NCBI GenBank assembly: GCA_964640065.1 | Contig: CAZXIE010000041.1 | Coordinates: 1-24,920, forward strand | From: JAJRXG01 sp964640065 | GTDB lineage: Bacteria > Bacteroidota > Bacteroidia > Chitinophagales > Saprospiraceae | DNA length: 24,920 nt | Direction of reading: 5' to 3' | Program-made: the position numbers and the translations under genes | Notes under the pieces: generated by a model | The model's input: only the letters and a program-made list of their open reading frames with translations | What the model was told of the DNA's origin: nothing | The model's database searches: none | In this document: positions 1 through 7,719 of the stretch, one piece after another | Layout: every line of letters starts with the position of its first letter | Position numbering within the stretch: the stretch's first letter is position 1

Positions 1-1
1 C

Positions 2-49
2 GATGCTAGAGTAGTCGAGCTTGGAAAGAGAGGTGCTATATCAAAATAG
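2..49 (+). CDS. Possible 3' end of a truncated plus-strand gene
   Basis: Frame 2 at the left edge is open for 15 codons and ends in a TAG at 47-49, reading DARVVELGKRGAISK. The composition is that of an ordinary charged C-terminal tail, and the other two plus frames stop within 12 nt. If real, the gene enters from outside the window and converges on the SGNH hydrolase gene with a 7-nt gap. Fifteen codons are too few to name a family, and chance openness is quite possible. Confidence 0.3.
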   Translation, partial: DARVVELGKRGAISK

Positions 50-56
50 GAAGTGC

Positions 57-707
57 CTACTCCTCTACATAAGGCCTCACCACCTTCGCCCAGATGTCAT
101 AGCCCTTACTGTTCATGTGCAGACCGTCCGCAATGAAAATGTCTGAAAATACTTCACCATCCTTATCACACATCGGAGTCCATACATCTATAAATCGTAC
201 TCTCTCTTCGAAGGATGCCCAAGCTTGTAGTGTATAGTTGAACTCTTTATACTCCTCTCTTAACTCCCAACGTGATAGACTAGGCTTGGCTGCTATAAAG
301 TAGACGATGGTGGCTGGTAGTCTTTCTTTGATCTCGTTAGCTAGACTTTTAGCTTTCACAAGTATGCTTTCGACACTCTCCTCTTTGGCAATATCATTAT
401 CTCCTTCATAGATGAAGACCTTAGTAGGCTCATAGGCAAAGATGAGTTCTTCCTTGAAGTGGATGAGATCAGTAAATGTAGATCCTCCAAATCCTCTGTT
501 CACCACATTATAGTCAGCATACTCTTCACCTACAGTTAACCAGAACCTGACGCTCGAGCTCCCAGTGAAGAGCACGATTTCTTCTTGCGAAGAGATATCG
601 TCTTTCGCTATCAGTTGTTGTACTTCTTGTGTAAATGGATTTTGATCCTGACAGATAGCCAGATCAAAACTGAATACGCAGAATAGGAGTAAGATGAAAT
701 GTCTCAT
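57..707 (-). CDS. Secreted SGNH/GDSL-family hydrolase
   Basis: This is a 216-aa protein with an N-terminal hydrophobic signal segment (residues 3-19), so it is probably exported to the periplasm. The SGNH blocks are visible in order: FTGSSSVRFW at 47-56, where Ser51 occupies the nucleophile position; NRGFGGS at 70-76, giving the oxyanion glycine; EGDND at 101-105 with the block III Asn104; and DGLHMN at 194-199, supplying Asp194 and His197 of the catalytic dyad. The family hydrolyses carboxyl esters such as acetyl groups on sugars, lysophospholipids or acylated glycans, and the substrate cannot be read from sequence. Length is typical for single-domain members. The ATG at 707 gives a complete signal peptide and no Shine-Dalgarno is evident. 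It sits alone, 273 bp downstream of the folE-fabD operon on the same strand. Confidence 0.85.
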   Translation of the reverse strand: MRHFILLLFCVFSFDLAICQDQNPFTQEVQQLIAKDDISSQEEIVLFTGSSSVRFWLTVGEEYADYNVVNRGFGGSTFTDLIHFKEELIFAYEPTKVFIYEGDNDIAKEESVESILVKAKSLANEIKERLPATIVYFIAAKPSLSRWELREEYKEFNYTLQAWASFEERVRFIDVWTPMCDKDGEVFSDIFIADGLHMNSKGYDIWAKVVRPYVEE

Positions 708-747
708 AAGTATAGAACTTGCTTAAAGTTACGAGACTTCCGGGCAT

Positions 748-779
748 AAGAAAAGCCCTTTGTAAGGAGGGCCATTCTT
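748..779 (-). terminator. Hairpin with T-tract, probable intrinsic terminator
   Basis: On the minus strand GCCCT (772-768) pairs with AGGGC (759-755), extended by two G-U pairs around a 4-nt loop. The stem is followed directly by TTTTCTT. Flanking AAGAA/TTCTT arms lengthen it beyond a small internal loop. It could end transcripts of the PLP lyase operon, or act as an attenuator inside the leader of the SGNH gene. Because of the outer arms it could also work on the plus strand. Confidence 0.45.
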
Positions 780-869
780 AAGGATAAAAAATCCGAAATT
801 AGTCTAAATCATACTACGAGTCTTAAGCTCGGTATATGTCTTTACCAATCGGCGTGTAGGTTATGGTCC

Positions 870-877
870 CAAATATA
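870..877 (-). promoter_or_regulatory. Candidate -7 box (TATATTTG)
   Basis: The minus strand reads TATATTTG, a perfect match to the Bacteroidota TAnnTTTG element. No TTTG lies at the usual 19-20 nt further upstream, so this is half a promoter at best. If used, transcription would start near 863-866 and give a leader of roughly 155 nt before the SGNH hydrolase start, reading through the hairpin at 748-779. Confidence 0.3.
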
Positions 878-980
878 CACTTCTTCACCAATTATCCGCA
901 TATAAAAACGATATATATAAACCTTTCTAATATGACTGTTAATTACAAGGCTTTACACACGCACTATTGTAGCCTATAAA

Positions 981-2180
981 CTACATATTAGCAGGTAGTG
1001 CTTGGGCCAAATCCCTAATCAAATCATCAGCAGACTCCAGCCCTATGCTCAGTCTAACAAGTCCCGTATCTATACCAATTGCCTCGTATTGCTCGCGTGT
1101 TAGTTCGCGTTTATAACTGATGACTGGGGCATACACCAGACTTTCGTGACCTCCCCAAGATACTCCGATCTGAAAGAGGGAAAGTGCGTTAACAAAGGTC
1201 TTCACATCTTCGATATCATCCGTGTCTAATACGATACTAAACAATCCACCATAGCCACTCATCTGCTTCTGGCCCAACTCATACTGAGAAAAACTAAGTA
1301 GGCCGGGGAAGTTCACTTTTCTCACAGAACCATGCTTCTCTAGAAAATTGGCAACTTCGATCGCAGACTTTTCATGTTGCTTCATCCGCAGCAGAAGAGT
1401 CCTCATACTTCTCAGTATCAACCATCCTTCGAATGGTGACATCTTTCCTCCGAGCAAGGCATGCTCCTTCATGAGCATGTCATCCATGATATCTTTAGAA
1501 GCTATAACTACTCCTGCCACTACATCACTATGGCCGCAGAGATACTTAGAGACAGAATGAACTTCGATATCTATCCCATAGTCAAGGGGCTTCTGAAAAA
1601 CTGGACTTGCCCACGTGTTGTCTATGATAGTCTTGATATCATGTTCCTTTGCGAGCTGGCTTACAGCTACAAGGTCTTGCAGTTTGAACAACATACTCGA
1701 TGGACTCTCGAGATAGATTAACCTAGTCCTGTCGGTTATCGCCGCTCTTATCTCATCTATATCATCACCATTTACGTAAGTGGTAGTCACGCCTGATTTA
1801 TCCTTCAGGTAACTTCCTATGAACGAATTGGCTGGTCCATAGAGACTTTTGATCGTGATGATATGGTCGCCCGCCTCGACACAGTACATGATGGCCGCAG
1901 AGATGGCCGCCATGCCAGAAGCGTATAGTTTTGCTTTTTCTCCATGAGCGATATAGGCGATCTTCTCCTCTGCTGCCTCGACGGTAGGGTTCAGTAATCG
2001 GGAGTAGACATAACGGTCTTTGATATGCTCGAAGCCATCATCGATAGCATCCCAGTCCTCAAATGCGAATAACGTATTCTGATAGATCGGAGGGACTACA
2101 GCACCATGATGTCTTTCATCTCTTTGATCGTGACAGAGGTAAGACTGATCTTCAAGTTTTGGGTGAATCGGATCTGACAT
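981..2180 (-). CDS. Trans-sulfuration PLP-dependent lyase, MetC/cystathionine beta-lyase-like
   Basis: This 399-aa protein belongs to the Cys/Met-metabolism PLP-enzyme family, cytosolic and usually tetrameric. Visible landmarks are RYVYSRLLNPT at 56-66, SGMAA at 88-92, the IDNTW cofactor-binding aspartate (Asp187), and SVSKYLCGHSD, where Lys212 forms the internal aldimine with PLP. LESPSS and SWGGHESLV near the C-terminus match cystathionine beta-lyase (MetC) more closely than MetB or methionine gamma-lyase, but families in this fold swap substrates easily, so lyase action on cystathionine or a related sulfur amino acid is inferred. It is the last gene of the folE-fabD-yqgE run, 35 bp after yqgE. 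The annotated ATG gives the usual family N-terminus. One copy of the recurrent motif CACTTNCGTAAAT lies inside it at 1770-1782. Confidence 0.85.
   Translation of the reverse strand: MSDPIHPKLEDQSYLCHDQRDERHHGAVVPPIYQNTLFAFEDWDAIDDGFEHIKDRYVYSRLLNPTVEAAEEKIAYIAHGEKAKLYASGMAAISAAIMYCVEAGDHIITIKSLYGPANSFIGSYLKDKSGVTTTYVNGDDIDEIRAAITDRTRLIYLESPSSMLFKLQDLVAVSQLAKEHDIKTIIDNTWASPVFQKPLDYGIDIEVHSVSKYLCGHSDVVAGVVIASKDIMDDMLMKEHALLGGKMSPFEGWLILRSMRTLLLRMKQHEKSAIEVANFLEKHGSVRKVNFPGLLSFSQYELGQKQMSGYGGLFSIVLDTDDIEDVKTFVNALSLFQIGVSWGGHESLVYAPVISYKRELTREQYEAIGIDTGLVRLSIGLESADDLIRDLAQALPANM
1770..1782 (-). repeat. Recurrent 13-mer copy 1 (CACTTACGTAAAT)
   Basis: This copy lies inside the PLP lyase gene, reading T-Y-V-N in the lyase frame. 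It differs from the exact form CACTTTCGTAAAT only at base 6. Confidence 0.7.
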
Positions 2181-2215
2181 GGTATGGTCTCATTTTGTTG
2201 ACCATGGTAAGATAG

Positions 2216-2788
2216 TTAGTTCAGCCAACTGTAGTCGGGCATCTCTCCGATCACGTGATAGTTGCCTCCTTTATTACGCATCACTTCACTCCACATCTTG
2301 TGATGTTTTGTTTTGAATGCATAGTTGATATCCATGTGCGCCGTGATCCAAGATCCATACTGCATCTCATCCATGAGCTGGCCAGCTGTCCACCCGCTAT
2401 ACCCTAGGAAGAACTTTATATTTCTTGGTTTTACTAAGCCATTACTGATCAAAAACTTGAGCTTCTCAAATGATCCACCCCAGTACATACCCGGCGTGAT
2501 CTTGACACTCTCATCTAAGATATCACCGACATCATGGATGTAATGGAGCGTTTCTTTAGCAACTGGGCCACCGTAGAACACCCTACTCTCGATCTCTGGA
2601 AAATCATCAATCAGATCATTGATCTTCACATCAAGAGGTTTATTCAAGATAAACCCAACTGTACCATCAGCTTGACTATGATCTGTGAGTAATATCACAG
2701 ACCTCTTAAAGTTCGGATCGATCATATATGGCTCTGCTAAAAGAACAGCCCCACGTCTTATATCATGAGGGTTTACTCTTCTTGCCAT
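2216..2788 (-). CDS. yqgE: YqgE/AlgH family protein (DUF179)
   Basis: This 190-aa protein has the hallmark order of the YqgE/AlgH family: GAVLLAEP near residue 13, FKRSVILL near 28, GTVGFILNKPL near 43, FYGGPV near 72, and FLGYSGWTAGQL near 128. Family length is about 185-190 aa, so it is complete. AlgH was first noted as an alginate regulator in Pseudomonas, but its biochemical role remains unsettled, and I infer none here. Its ATG lies inside the end of fabD with a 16-nt overlap, implying translational coupling within the folE operon. Confidence 0.92.
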   Translation of the reverse strand: MARRVNPHDIRRGAVLLAEPYMIDPNFKRSVILLTDHSQADGTVGFILNKPLDVKINDLIDDFPEIESRVFYGGPVAKETLHYIHDVGDILDESVKITPGMYWGGSFEKLKFLISNGLVKPRNIKFFLGYSGWTAGQLMDEMQYGSWITAHMDINYAFKTKHHKMWSEVMRNKGGNYHVIGEMPDYSWLN

Positions 2789-3663
2789 TGGATTGCTTCT
2801 ACTTCTCTGGATACCTTTCTTAGCATACCCAGGAGGATCTTGCCCTTACCTCCAACCTCTATAAAAGTCGTGTGACCATCTTTGATCAGCCTTTGGAGAG
2901 TCGATGTCCATCTTACAGGACTTGTGACCTGTGATATCAGATGATCTTTGACTTGAGAGGCGCTTTGATTAGGGCTAGCATCCACATTATGATAGATCGG
3001 CATGCTAGCATCATATAGCTCTATATCACGGATATACTCTGCTAACTCTTCCTGCGCACTCGACATGAGAGGACTATGAAAGGCCCCGCCAACAGCGATG
3101 ACCAGTGCTCTTCGGGCGCCTGCTTCTTTACATAGCTCTACGGCTTTTTCGATGCCTTTTTTCGTACCAGATATGACTATCTGTCCAGGACAGTTATAAT
3201 TAGCTGGCACCACTCCTTCTATATCGTTACAGATATTTTCCACTTGCTCATCTTCCATACCAAGGACTGCGGCCATCGTACTTGGATGAGTTTCACACGC
3301 AGATTGCATCGCTCGTGCTCGCTTATCTACTAGCCCCAGACCGTCTTCAAAAGATAAAACACCTGCAGCTACGCAAGCCGATATCTCCCCTAGCGAATGG
3401 CCAGCAACAGCAGATATCTCCATCTCTTTTTTCCTACAAGCATATACTGCCATCGAGTGGACATACACAGCCGGCTGCGTATATATGGTCTGAGTCAAGG
3501 TCTCCATCGGCCCATCTATCATAATCTTCCTAAGATCATAACCGAGGATATCGTTAGCCTTATCGATGAGGTTCTTAGCTATCTCTTCACTTTCGTAAAT
3601 GTGCTGACCCATACCAACAAACTGAGCAGCTTGACCTGGAAATAGTAAGGCGGTTTTACTCAT
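2773..3663 (-). CDS. fabD: Malonyl-CoA:ACP transacylase
   Basis: FabD moves malonate from CoA to acyl-carrier protein to supply fatty-acid elongation in the cytosol. The 296-aa sequence is full length. It shows the N-terminal LFPGQAAQ (7-14), the nucleophile elbow GHSLGE with Ser90, Arg115 in the KRARAMQ segment that binds the malonyl carboxylate, CPGQIVISG (158-166), and the catalytic His196 in AFHSPLM. Its ATG is 2 nt after the folE stop and its end overlaps yqgE, so it is mid-operon and translated with its neighbours. It is away from the other fab genes, which are not in this window. A copy of CACTTTCGTAAAT occupies 3588-3600 within the codons for I-Y-E-S. Confidence 0.95.
   Translation of the reverse strand: MSKTALLFPGQAAQFVGMGQHIYESEEIAKNLIDKANDILGYDLRKIMIDGPMETLTQTIYTQPAVYVHSMAVYACRKKEMEISAVAGHSLGEISACVAAGVLSFEDGLGLVDKRARAMQSACETHPSTMAAVLGMEDEQVENICNDIEGVVPANYNCPGQIVISGTKKGIEKAVELCKEAGARRALVIAVGGAFHSPLMSSAQEELAEYIRDIELYDASMPIYHNVDASPNQSASQVKDHLISQVTSPVRWTSTLQRLIKDGHTTFIEVGGKGKILLGMLRKVSREVEAIQWQEE
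3588..3600 (+). repeat. Recurrent 13-mer copy 2 (CACTTTCGTAAAT)
   Basis: This exact copy lies inside fabD. Its flanks extend the identity with the 16826 copy to 17 nt (TTCACTTTCGTAAATGT). Confidence 0.8.
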
Positions 3664-3665
3664 AG

Positions 3666-4262
3666 TTATCTAAGATTCGTGCTGATTAAGTTCAAGAACT
3701 CAGTACGTGTTTCTACATTTTTGAACTCACCAGTAAATGCTGAAGTGGTAGTCGCAGAATTTTGCTTCTGTACACCCCTCATCATCATACACATATGCGA
3801 AGCTTCTATGACGACAGCTACTCCTAATGGCTTAAGTGTATCCTGGATACAATTCAATATCTGATCTGTCAACCTTTCTTGTACCTGAAGTCTTCTGGCA
3901 AATGCATCAACAACACGAGGTATCTTACTGAGGCCTACAACATGTCCATTAGGTATGTATGCTACGTGAGCTTTCCCAAAAAATGGAAGGATATGATGCT
4001 CACACAGTGAATACACCTCGATATCTTTAACTAAGACCATCTCGCTATAATCCTCCTCAAACAAAGCTCCTTTCAAGATATTTTCAGGACTAAGATCATA
4101 CCCATGAGTTAAAAACTGCATGGCCTTAGACGCTCTTTCCGGAGTCTTTAATAAGCCTTCTCTTTCTGGATCTTCATTGACAAGCTTTAGTACTTGCTTG
4201 TAATATCCTTTCATCTCCTCAGTTACGGCTCCTGAATAAATCTCCTTTTTCTGATATCCCAT
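3666..4262 (-). CDS. folE: GTP cyclohydrolase I
   Basis: FolE converts GTP to 7,8-dihydroneopterin triphosphate, the first step toward folate and other pterins, and can also feed queuosine. With the ATG at 4262 the protein is 198 aa. The zinc ligands are visible as Cys87 and His90 in SLCEHH and Cys158 in HMCMMMRG, and PFFGKAHVAYIP and QNSATTTSAFTG complete the active-site signature. An in-frame ATG at 4319 would add 19 residues, MIRRFIIFAATVIIVLNKN. That tail is hydrophobic and absent from the family, so I prefer the internal start. It is the promoter-proximal gene of the folE-fabD-yqgE-lyase operon, divergent from the sensor kinase gene. Confidence 0.93.
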   Translation of the reverse strand: MGYQKKEIYSGAVTEEMKGYYKQVLKLVNEDPEREGLLKTPERASKAMQFLTHGYDLSPENILKGALFEEDYSEMVLVKDIEVYSLCEHHILPFFGKAHVAYIPNGHVVGLSKIPRVVDAFARRLQVQERLTDQILNCIQDTLKPLGVAVVIEASHMCMMMRGVQKQNSATTTSAFTGEFKNVETRTEFLNLISTNLR

Positions 4263-4434
4263 ATTCTTATTGAGTACTATAATTACGGTCGCTGCAAAGA
4301 TGATAAAACGTCTTATCAATCTAGTTGTTCAGCCCAATCATAACATATCTAGATCTCATCTTATTAATCGAGAAAGAAGGGCTATTTATCTGATAATTGC
4401 AAGAAAGGTGCTGTAAGATCTTAGCTTCGTTATC

Positions 4435-5523
4435 ATGTTTGTCACCCTAGATAACGACCACAGATTTTATGAACTCCTCGAAAAAGGGGTTCAGCGAGGT
4501 CTGTTGTATCATATCTTTTTCTGGGTGATCTTCTTTCTCTTCATGGTGATCAATCGCCCCGATGAGATGAGTCTGGCTGAAAATATGATAAGGCAGTCTC
4601 TGAGAGTCTTGTTTTATATCATCATCGTATACATCAATCTTTACTATCTATTTCCCAAGTATCTAAGAGTCAATAAGCTCTTTTCATACATGATCTTGTT
4701 GATCTTATTGGTGGCGATAGCAACTCCCATTGAGGTCGTTTTATATCATTATCTATTTGGGGATCGTAGCTTAACATTGGCTCAGGAGTTCACCTTCGCT
4801 CGTAATAGTACAGTCTTCTTAGGTACCTTCTTTATAGGATTCTCTTCCTCGATCTACATGATTATCAACGACTGGATGGAACACCAGCGTGAGCGTGTAG
4901 ATCTACAAAGACAAAACCTAACTTCAGAACTCAAGTATCTCAAGACCCAGATCAACCCACACTTCTTCTTTAACACCCTCAATAGTATATACGCACTCAC
5001 TCTTAAAAAATCAGAGAAGGCTCCTGAGGTAGTCCTCAAGCTATCAGAGATGATGCGATATATGCTTTATGAAAGCAACGAACGCCTGATACCACTGTCA
5101 CAAGAGATCAACTATATCCAAAACTACCTAGAGCTCGAAAAACTCAGACACGGTGACAACTTCAAGATGGATGTGGATATCAAAGGCGAGGAAGAAGGGC
5201 TTCGGATAGCCCCATTACTCTTCATACCTTTCTTGGAAAATGCATTTAAACACGGCATAGATCATCAACTCAACTCGGGATATGTAAAGATTAATCTAGA
5301 CATCGGAAAAAATCGACTACATCTTAATGTGATCAATAGCCTGCCTTCTACTGAAGTCGTACCTATAAAAAATGGCAAAAAGAGTGGTGGTATAGGTCTT
5401 ACCAACGTTCGTCGAAGATTAAACATTCTATATCCTAAAAAGCATAAACTTGATATCAATAAGTCAGATAATGAGTTCAAAGTAGACTTAGATCTTCAGC
5501 TTACCACAAATCAAAAAGTATGA
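4435..5523 (+). CDS. LytS/YehU-type membrane sensor histidine kinase
   Basis: This is a 362-aa two-component sensor. Four hydrophobic segments (about 24-40, 56-74, 82-106 and 126-147) form a membrane domain without a large periplasmic loop. A short coiled linker leads to the His_kinase domain with the phospho-acceptor His176 in QINPHFFFNTLNS. The HATPase domain shows the N box FLENAFKHG at 266-274 and the G box GGIGLTN at 318-324. Kinases of this class normally pair with LytTR regulators. The next gene is one, and its ATG overlaps this gene's TGA by 4 nt (5520-5523). The signal sensed is unknown. The upstream 172-bp gap is shared with divergent folE. Confidence 0.93.
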   Translation: MFVTLDNDHRFYELLEKGVQRGLLYHIFFWVIFFLFMVINRPDEMSLAENMIRQSLRVLFYIIIVYINLYYLFPKYLRVNKLFSYMILLILLVAIATPIEVVLYHYLFGDRSLTLAQEFTFARNSTVFLGTFFIGFSSSIYMIINDWMEHQRERVDLQRQNLTSELKYLKTQINPHFFFNTLNSIYALTLKKSEKAPEVVLKLSEMMRYMLYESNERLIPLSQEINYIQNYLELEKLRHGDNFKMDVDIKGEEEGLRIAPLLFIPFLENAFKHGIDHQLNSGYVKINLDIGKNRLHLNVINSLPSTEVVPIKNGKKSGGIGLTNVRRRLNILYPKKHKLDINKSDNEFKVDLDLQLTTNQKV

Positions 5524-6233
5524 TAAAGACTCTCATCGTTGATGACGAACCACTAGCACAAGAGATCCTTGAAGCGCATATCTCTAACATGCCAGAACTA
5601 GAGCTCGTCGCCAAATGCTCTAATGCTATGGAAGCCAACCAAGCACTTAGAGACAATGAAATAGACTTGATGTTTCTCGATATACAGATGCCACAACTTA
5701 CGGGCATAGAGTTCTTGAGATCTCTTTCTAATCCGCCGATGGTCATCTTTACCACAGCATATGCTGAGTATGCAGTAGAAGGATTTGATTTAGAAGCAGT
5801 TGACTATCTCCTCAAACCAATCAGCTTTGAGCGTTTTATGAAGGCGACTAATAAGGCCGTATCAAAGCATCAAGCAGATGGAGGTACAACTACCGATAGT
5901 GGTGATGATTTCTTCTTCGTCAAGAGTGATAAGAAGATGATGAAAGTCTACTACCGAGACATCCTTTATATAGAAGGTCTAAAGGACTATGTCATCATCA
6001 GAACAGAGACAGGCCGAGTGATCACGCTACAGACTATGAAGAGTCTTGTCGAAAAACTTCCGAGCGATATCTTCCAGCGCATACACAGGTCCTACATTCT
6101 CAACCTTAACAAGATCAATGCTATAGAAGGCAACATGGTCGAAGTAACTGAGAAAGGGCAGCCAAAGATGATACCGATCGGCAAAAACTACAGAGGTGGC
6201 TTATCATCCATCATAGAGTCTAAGAAACTCTAA
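5520..6233 (+). CDS. LytTR-family response regulator
   Basis: This 237-aa regulator is partner of the preceding kinase. The receiver domain (about 1-120) has the acidic pair Asp8/Asp9, phospho-acceptor Asp54 in FLDIQMP, Thr78/79 in IFTTAYAEYA and Lys99 in YLLKP. The C-terminal LytTR DNA-binding domain (about 132-235) shows ILYIEGLKDYVII and FQRIHRSYILNLNKI, standard for the family. It should bind tandem direct repeats near its targets, and none could be assigned here. Translation is probably coupled to the kinase through the ATGA overlap. The gene is followed by a hairpin-rich gap, and a CACTTTCGTAAAT motif starts 8 nt after the stop. Confidence 0.94.
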   Translation: MIKTLIVDDEPLAQEILEAHISNMPELELVAKCSNAMEANQALRDNEIDLMFLDIQMPQLTGIEFLRSLSNPPMVIFTTAYAEYAVEGFDLEAVDYLLKPISFERFMKATNKAVSKHQADGGTTTDSGDDFFFVKSDKKMMKVYYRDILYIEGLKDYVIIRTETGRVITLQTMKSLVEKLPSDIFQRIHRSYILNLNKINAIEGNMVEVTEKGQPKMIPIGKNYRGGLSSIIESKKL

Positions 6234-6241
6234 GTTGATAT

Positions 6242-6254
6242 CACTTTCGTAAAT
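6242..6254 (+). repeat. Recurrent 13-mer copy 3 (CACTTTCGTAAAT)
   Basis: This exact copy is intergenic, 8 nt after the LytTR regulator stop. Confidence 0.8.
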
Positions 6255-6365
6255 TTTATAATCGATTGTGCCCTAGGAATATTTTCCAGCTGTAGGGAAA
6301 TTTAGTTTGTCATGATTATTGACACAAAAATGCACGCTAAACGAAAATTGTAGTGATCATTAAAC

Positions 6366-6534
6366 CGCGGGTTGACACCCGCGACTACAAATATTTTACC
6401 TCTACGAGGTAATAACAAGTCCGTACGCGTTGCTGAAGGCTTCTAGCCTCAGGAACTATTTATATCGGACTTCGTCCGATTCGTCGTAGTCCGATCTGTG
6501 AACGAAGTAGTGATGAGCCTATGAGGCGTTACTT
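6366..6534. repeat. REP-like cluster of short-loop hairpins
   Basis: There are five consecutive palindromes. CGCGGGT/ACCCGCG (6366-6383) has a 4-nt loop. TTACCTC/GAGGTAA (6396-6412) has loop TAC. CTGAAGGCT/AGCCTCAG (6433-6452) has loop TCT and one bulge. ATCGGAC/GTCCGAT (6464-6480) has loop TTC. GCCT/AGGC (6517-6527) has loop ATG. Four of the five loops are 3 nt. The first hairpin contains GGGTTGACACCC, resembling the GGGTTAAAACCC that opens the cluster at 24713. The pattern fits REP elements, which in this phylum are often tied to RAYT (Y1-type) transposases, though no such gene is in the window. Confidence 0.6.
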
Positions 6535-6623
6535 TAACAAACGTTATCCTAAGTCATGGTTTATTGACCTTTCAGACTATTAATTGAAAGATTATAATAT
6601 TCTCTACAGCTGTGATGCTTGAC

Positions 6624-7562
6624 TTAGGAGATTAAGATCTTATCTCGATCATCTTGATATCTGGCTATCTGGGTAGCAGAGTCATCTCTCATCGCGATCA
6701 ATTGCAATACCACATTATTTAATTGTAGATATAGTCTATTAGCGGATTGAAGTGCCTTTACCAGTTGCTGCTGTCTAATCCAATCTGTGATCAGGTTGCC
6801 AAAGAAAAAATCTGAGAACTCAGTAAGTTTAGTTGGATCAGTGTCGTAAGTAAGTTCTTTTCCTAGATCCAAAAGCTCTTTCTTCAAGAGATTGAGATGG
6901 TGCTTTACTTGGTACGTAAGATTACGAGCTCTATCGATAGCATCTCGTCGTGCTCTTCGGGTATGATGAGGGTTGCGACTTTGGCTTGGCCATTGGCCCC
7001 AGTTTTTTACACGAGATAGGAGATGTACAACTTGCTGCATTAGATTATGACACACCTGTCCTACTTCAAGTGCTTCTTCGATCTCTGTTTTAAACTGAAA
7101 CTGATCTTCCAGATTCTTACTGAGAGTCAAAAGCTGAGTCCGTAGCGCTGGATCCGCTTTGATGATTTCTTCTTCTCTCGATAGCTTCAGACTTGCAAGT
7201 CTAGCTTTTAGCTCGTCTCTTGACTTGACCTTTGCAGACAGTAGATTTACTTCGTACTCAAGTAACTCTATCGACTTTTCGAGATCTTCTTCTTTCAGTG
7301 ATAGCTCTAAGTATTCTTGACGTTCCTTATCAAGTTGTTTTTCTTTACTCCCGAGGATTTTGTAAAAGATCGCCTTAGTAGACAGACCATCTAACTTTTC
7401 TATATCCTTCAGCTCCTTGCTTAACCTTTGCATCAGACTTTTCTGTTCCTCCATAGCCTCATCTAACTCCTGCTTGGTGATAGCCAGTTGTTCTTCTACC
7501 CTTTCGATATGTACGATCTCTTTGATCGTGTCCTGTATCTGCTGTTGTATATGTGTGATCAT
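6624..7562 (-). CDS. Coiled-coil protein of unknown function
   Basis: I do not recognise this family. From the ATG at 7562 the protein is 312 aa, and an upstream ATG at 7616 would add 18 atypical residues, so I prefer the shorter form. There is no signal peptide or membrane helix. Residues about 1-160 are strongly helical, dense in Glu/Lys/Gln with leucine periodicity, and likely a long coiled coil. A middle segment carries a basic patch (NPHHTRRARRDAIDRAR). The C-terminal third is again helical and ends in ARYQDDRDKILIS. The protein is probably cytoplasmic and structural or scaffolding, but this is inference. It is divergent from the LEA-like gene at 7720, with which it may share a regulatory region. 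Confidence 0.7.
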   Translation of the reverse strand: MITHIQQQIQDTIKEIVHIERVEEQLAITKQELDEAMEEQKSLMQRLSKELKDIEKLDGLSTKAIFYKILGSKEKQLDKERQEYLELSLKEEDLEKSIELLEYEVNLLSAKVKSRDELKARLASLKLSREEEIIKADPALRTQLLTLSKNLEDQFQFKTEIEEALEVGQVCHNLMQQVVHLLSRVKNWGQWPSQSRNPHHTRRARRDAIDRARNLTYQVKHHLNLLKKELLDLGKELTYDTDPTKLTEFSDFFFGNLITDWIRQQQLVKALQSANRLYLQLNNVVLQLIAMRDDSATQIARYQDDRDKILIS

Positions 7563-7645
7563 AGGGAACTTCAGTCGCTTCTCAAATGTAGTATATATGT
7601 AGAAAGGACATCGCAAGAGAAGTCTATATGATGTATATATCCCTC

Positions 7646-7673
7646 TTGATGCCGTTCATTTTTCATATTATTG
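7646..7673 (+). promoter_or_regulatory. Candidate promoter for the LEA-like gene
   Basis: TTG at 7646-7648, a 17-nt spacer and TATTATTG at 7666-7673 give one mismatch to the Bacteroidota -7 consensus TAnnTTTG and a spacer slightly short of the usual 19. It lies 46 nt before the ATG at 7720, a sensible distance. Confidence 0.35.
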
Positions 7674-7719
7674 TTCTAAGTCATTAGAATCAATCGTAAC
7701 AAAGTAGAAAAGTAAAATC

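Larger units (their letters stand above)
6234..6623. other. 390-bp gene-free gap between convergent genes
   Basis: I see no credible ORF or known RNA here. It holds one CACTTTCGTAAAT copy (6242-6254), the REP-like hairpin cluster (6366-6534), and a 10-bp perfect inverted repeat TCCTAAGTCA/TGACTTAGGA (6547-6556 and 6620-6629). The right arm of that repeat covers the stop codon of the convergent coiled-coil gene. A smaller CTTTCA/TGAAAG pair lies between the arms. No clear T-tract terminator is visible for either flanking gene. Confidence 0.7.

Noticed and set aside
4263..4319. N-terminal 19-residue extension of FolE
   Set aside because: The hydrophobic extension is foreign to GTP cyclohydrolase I, and the internal ATG gives a standard protein.
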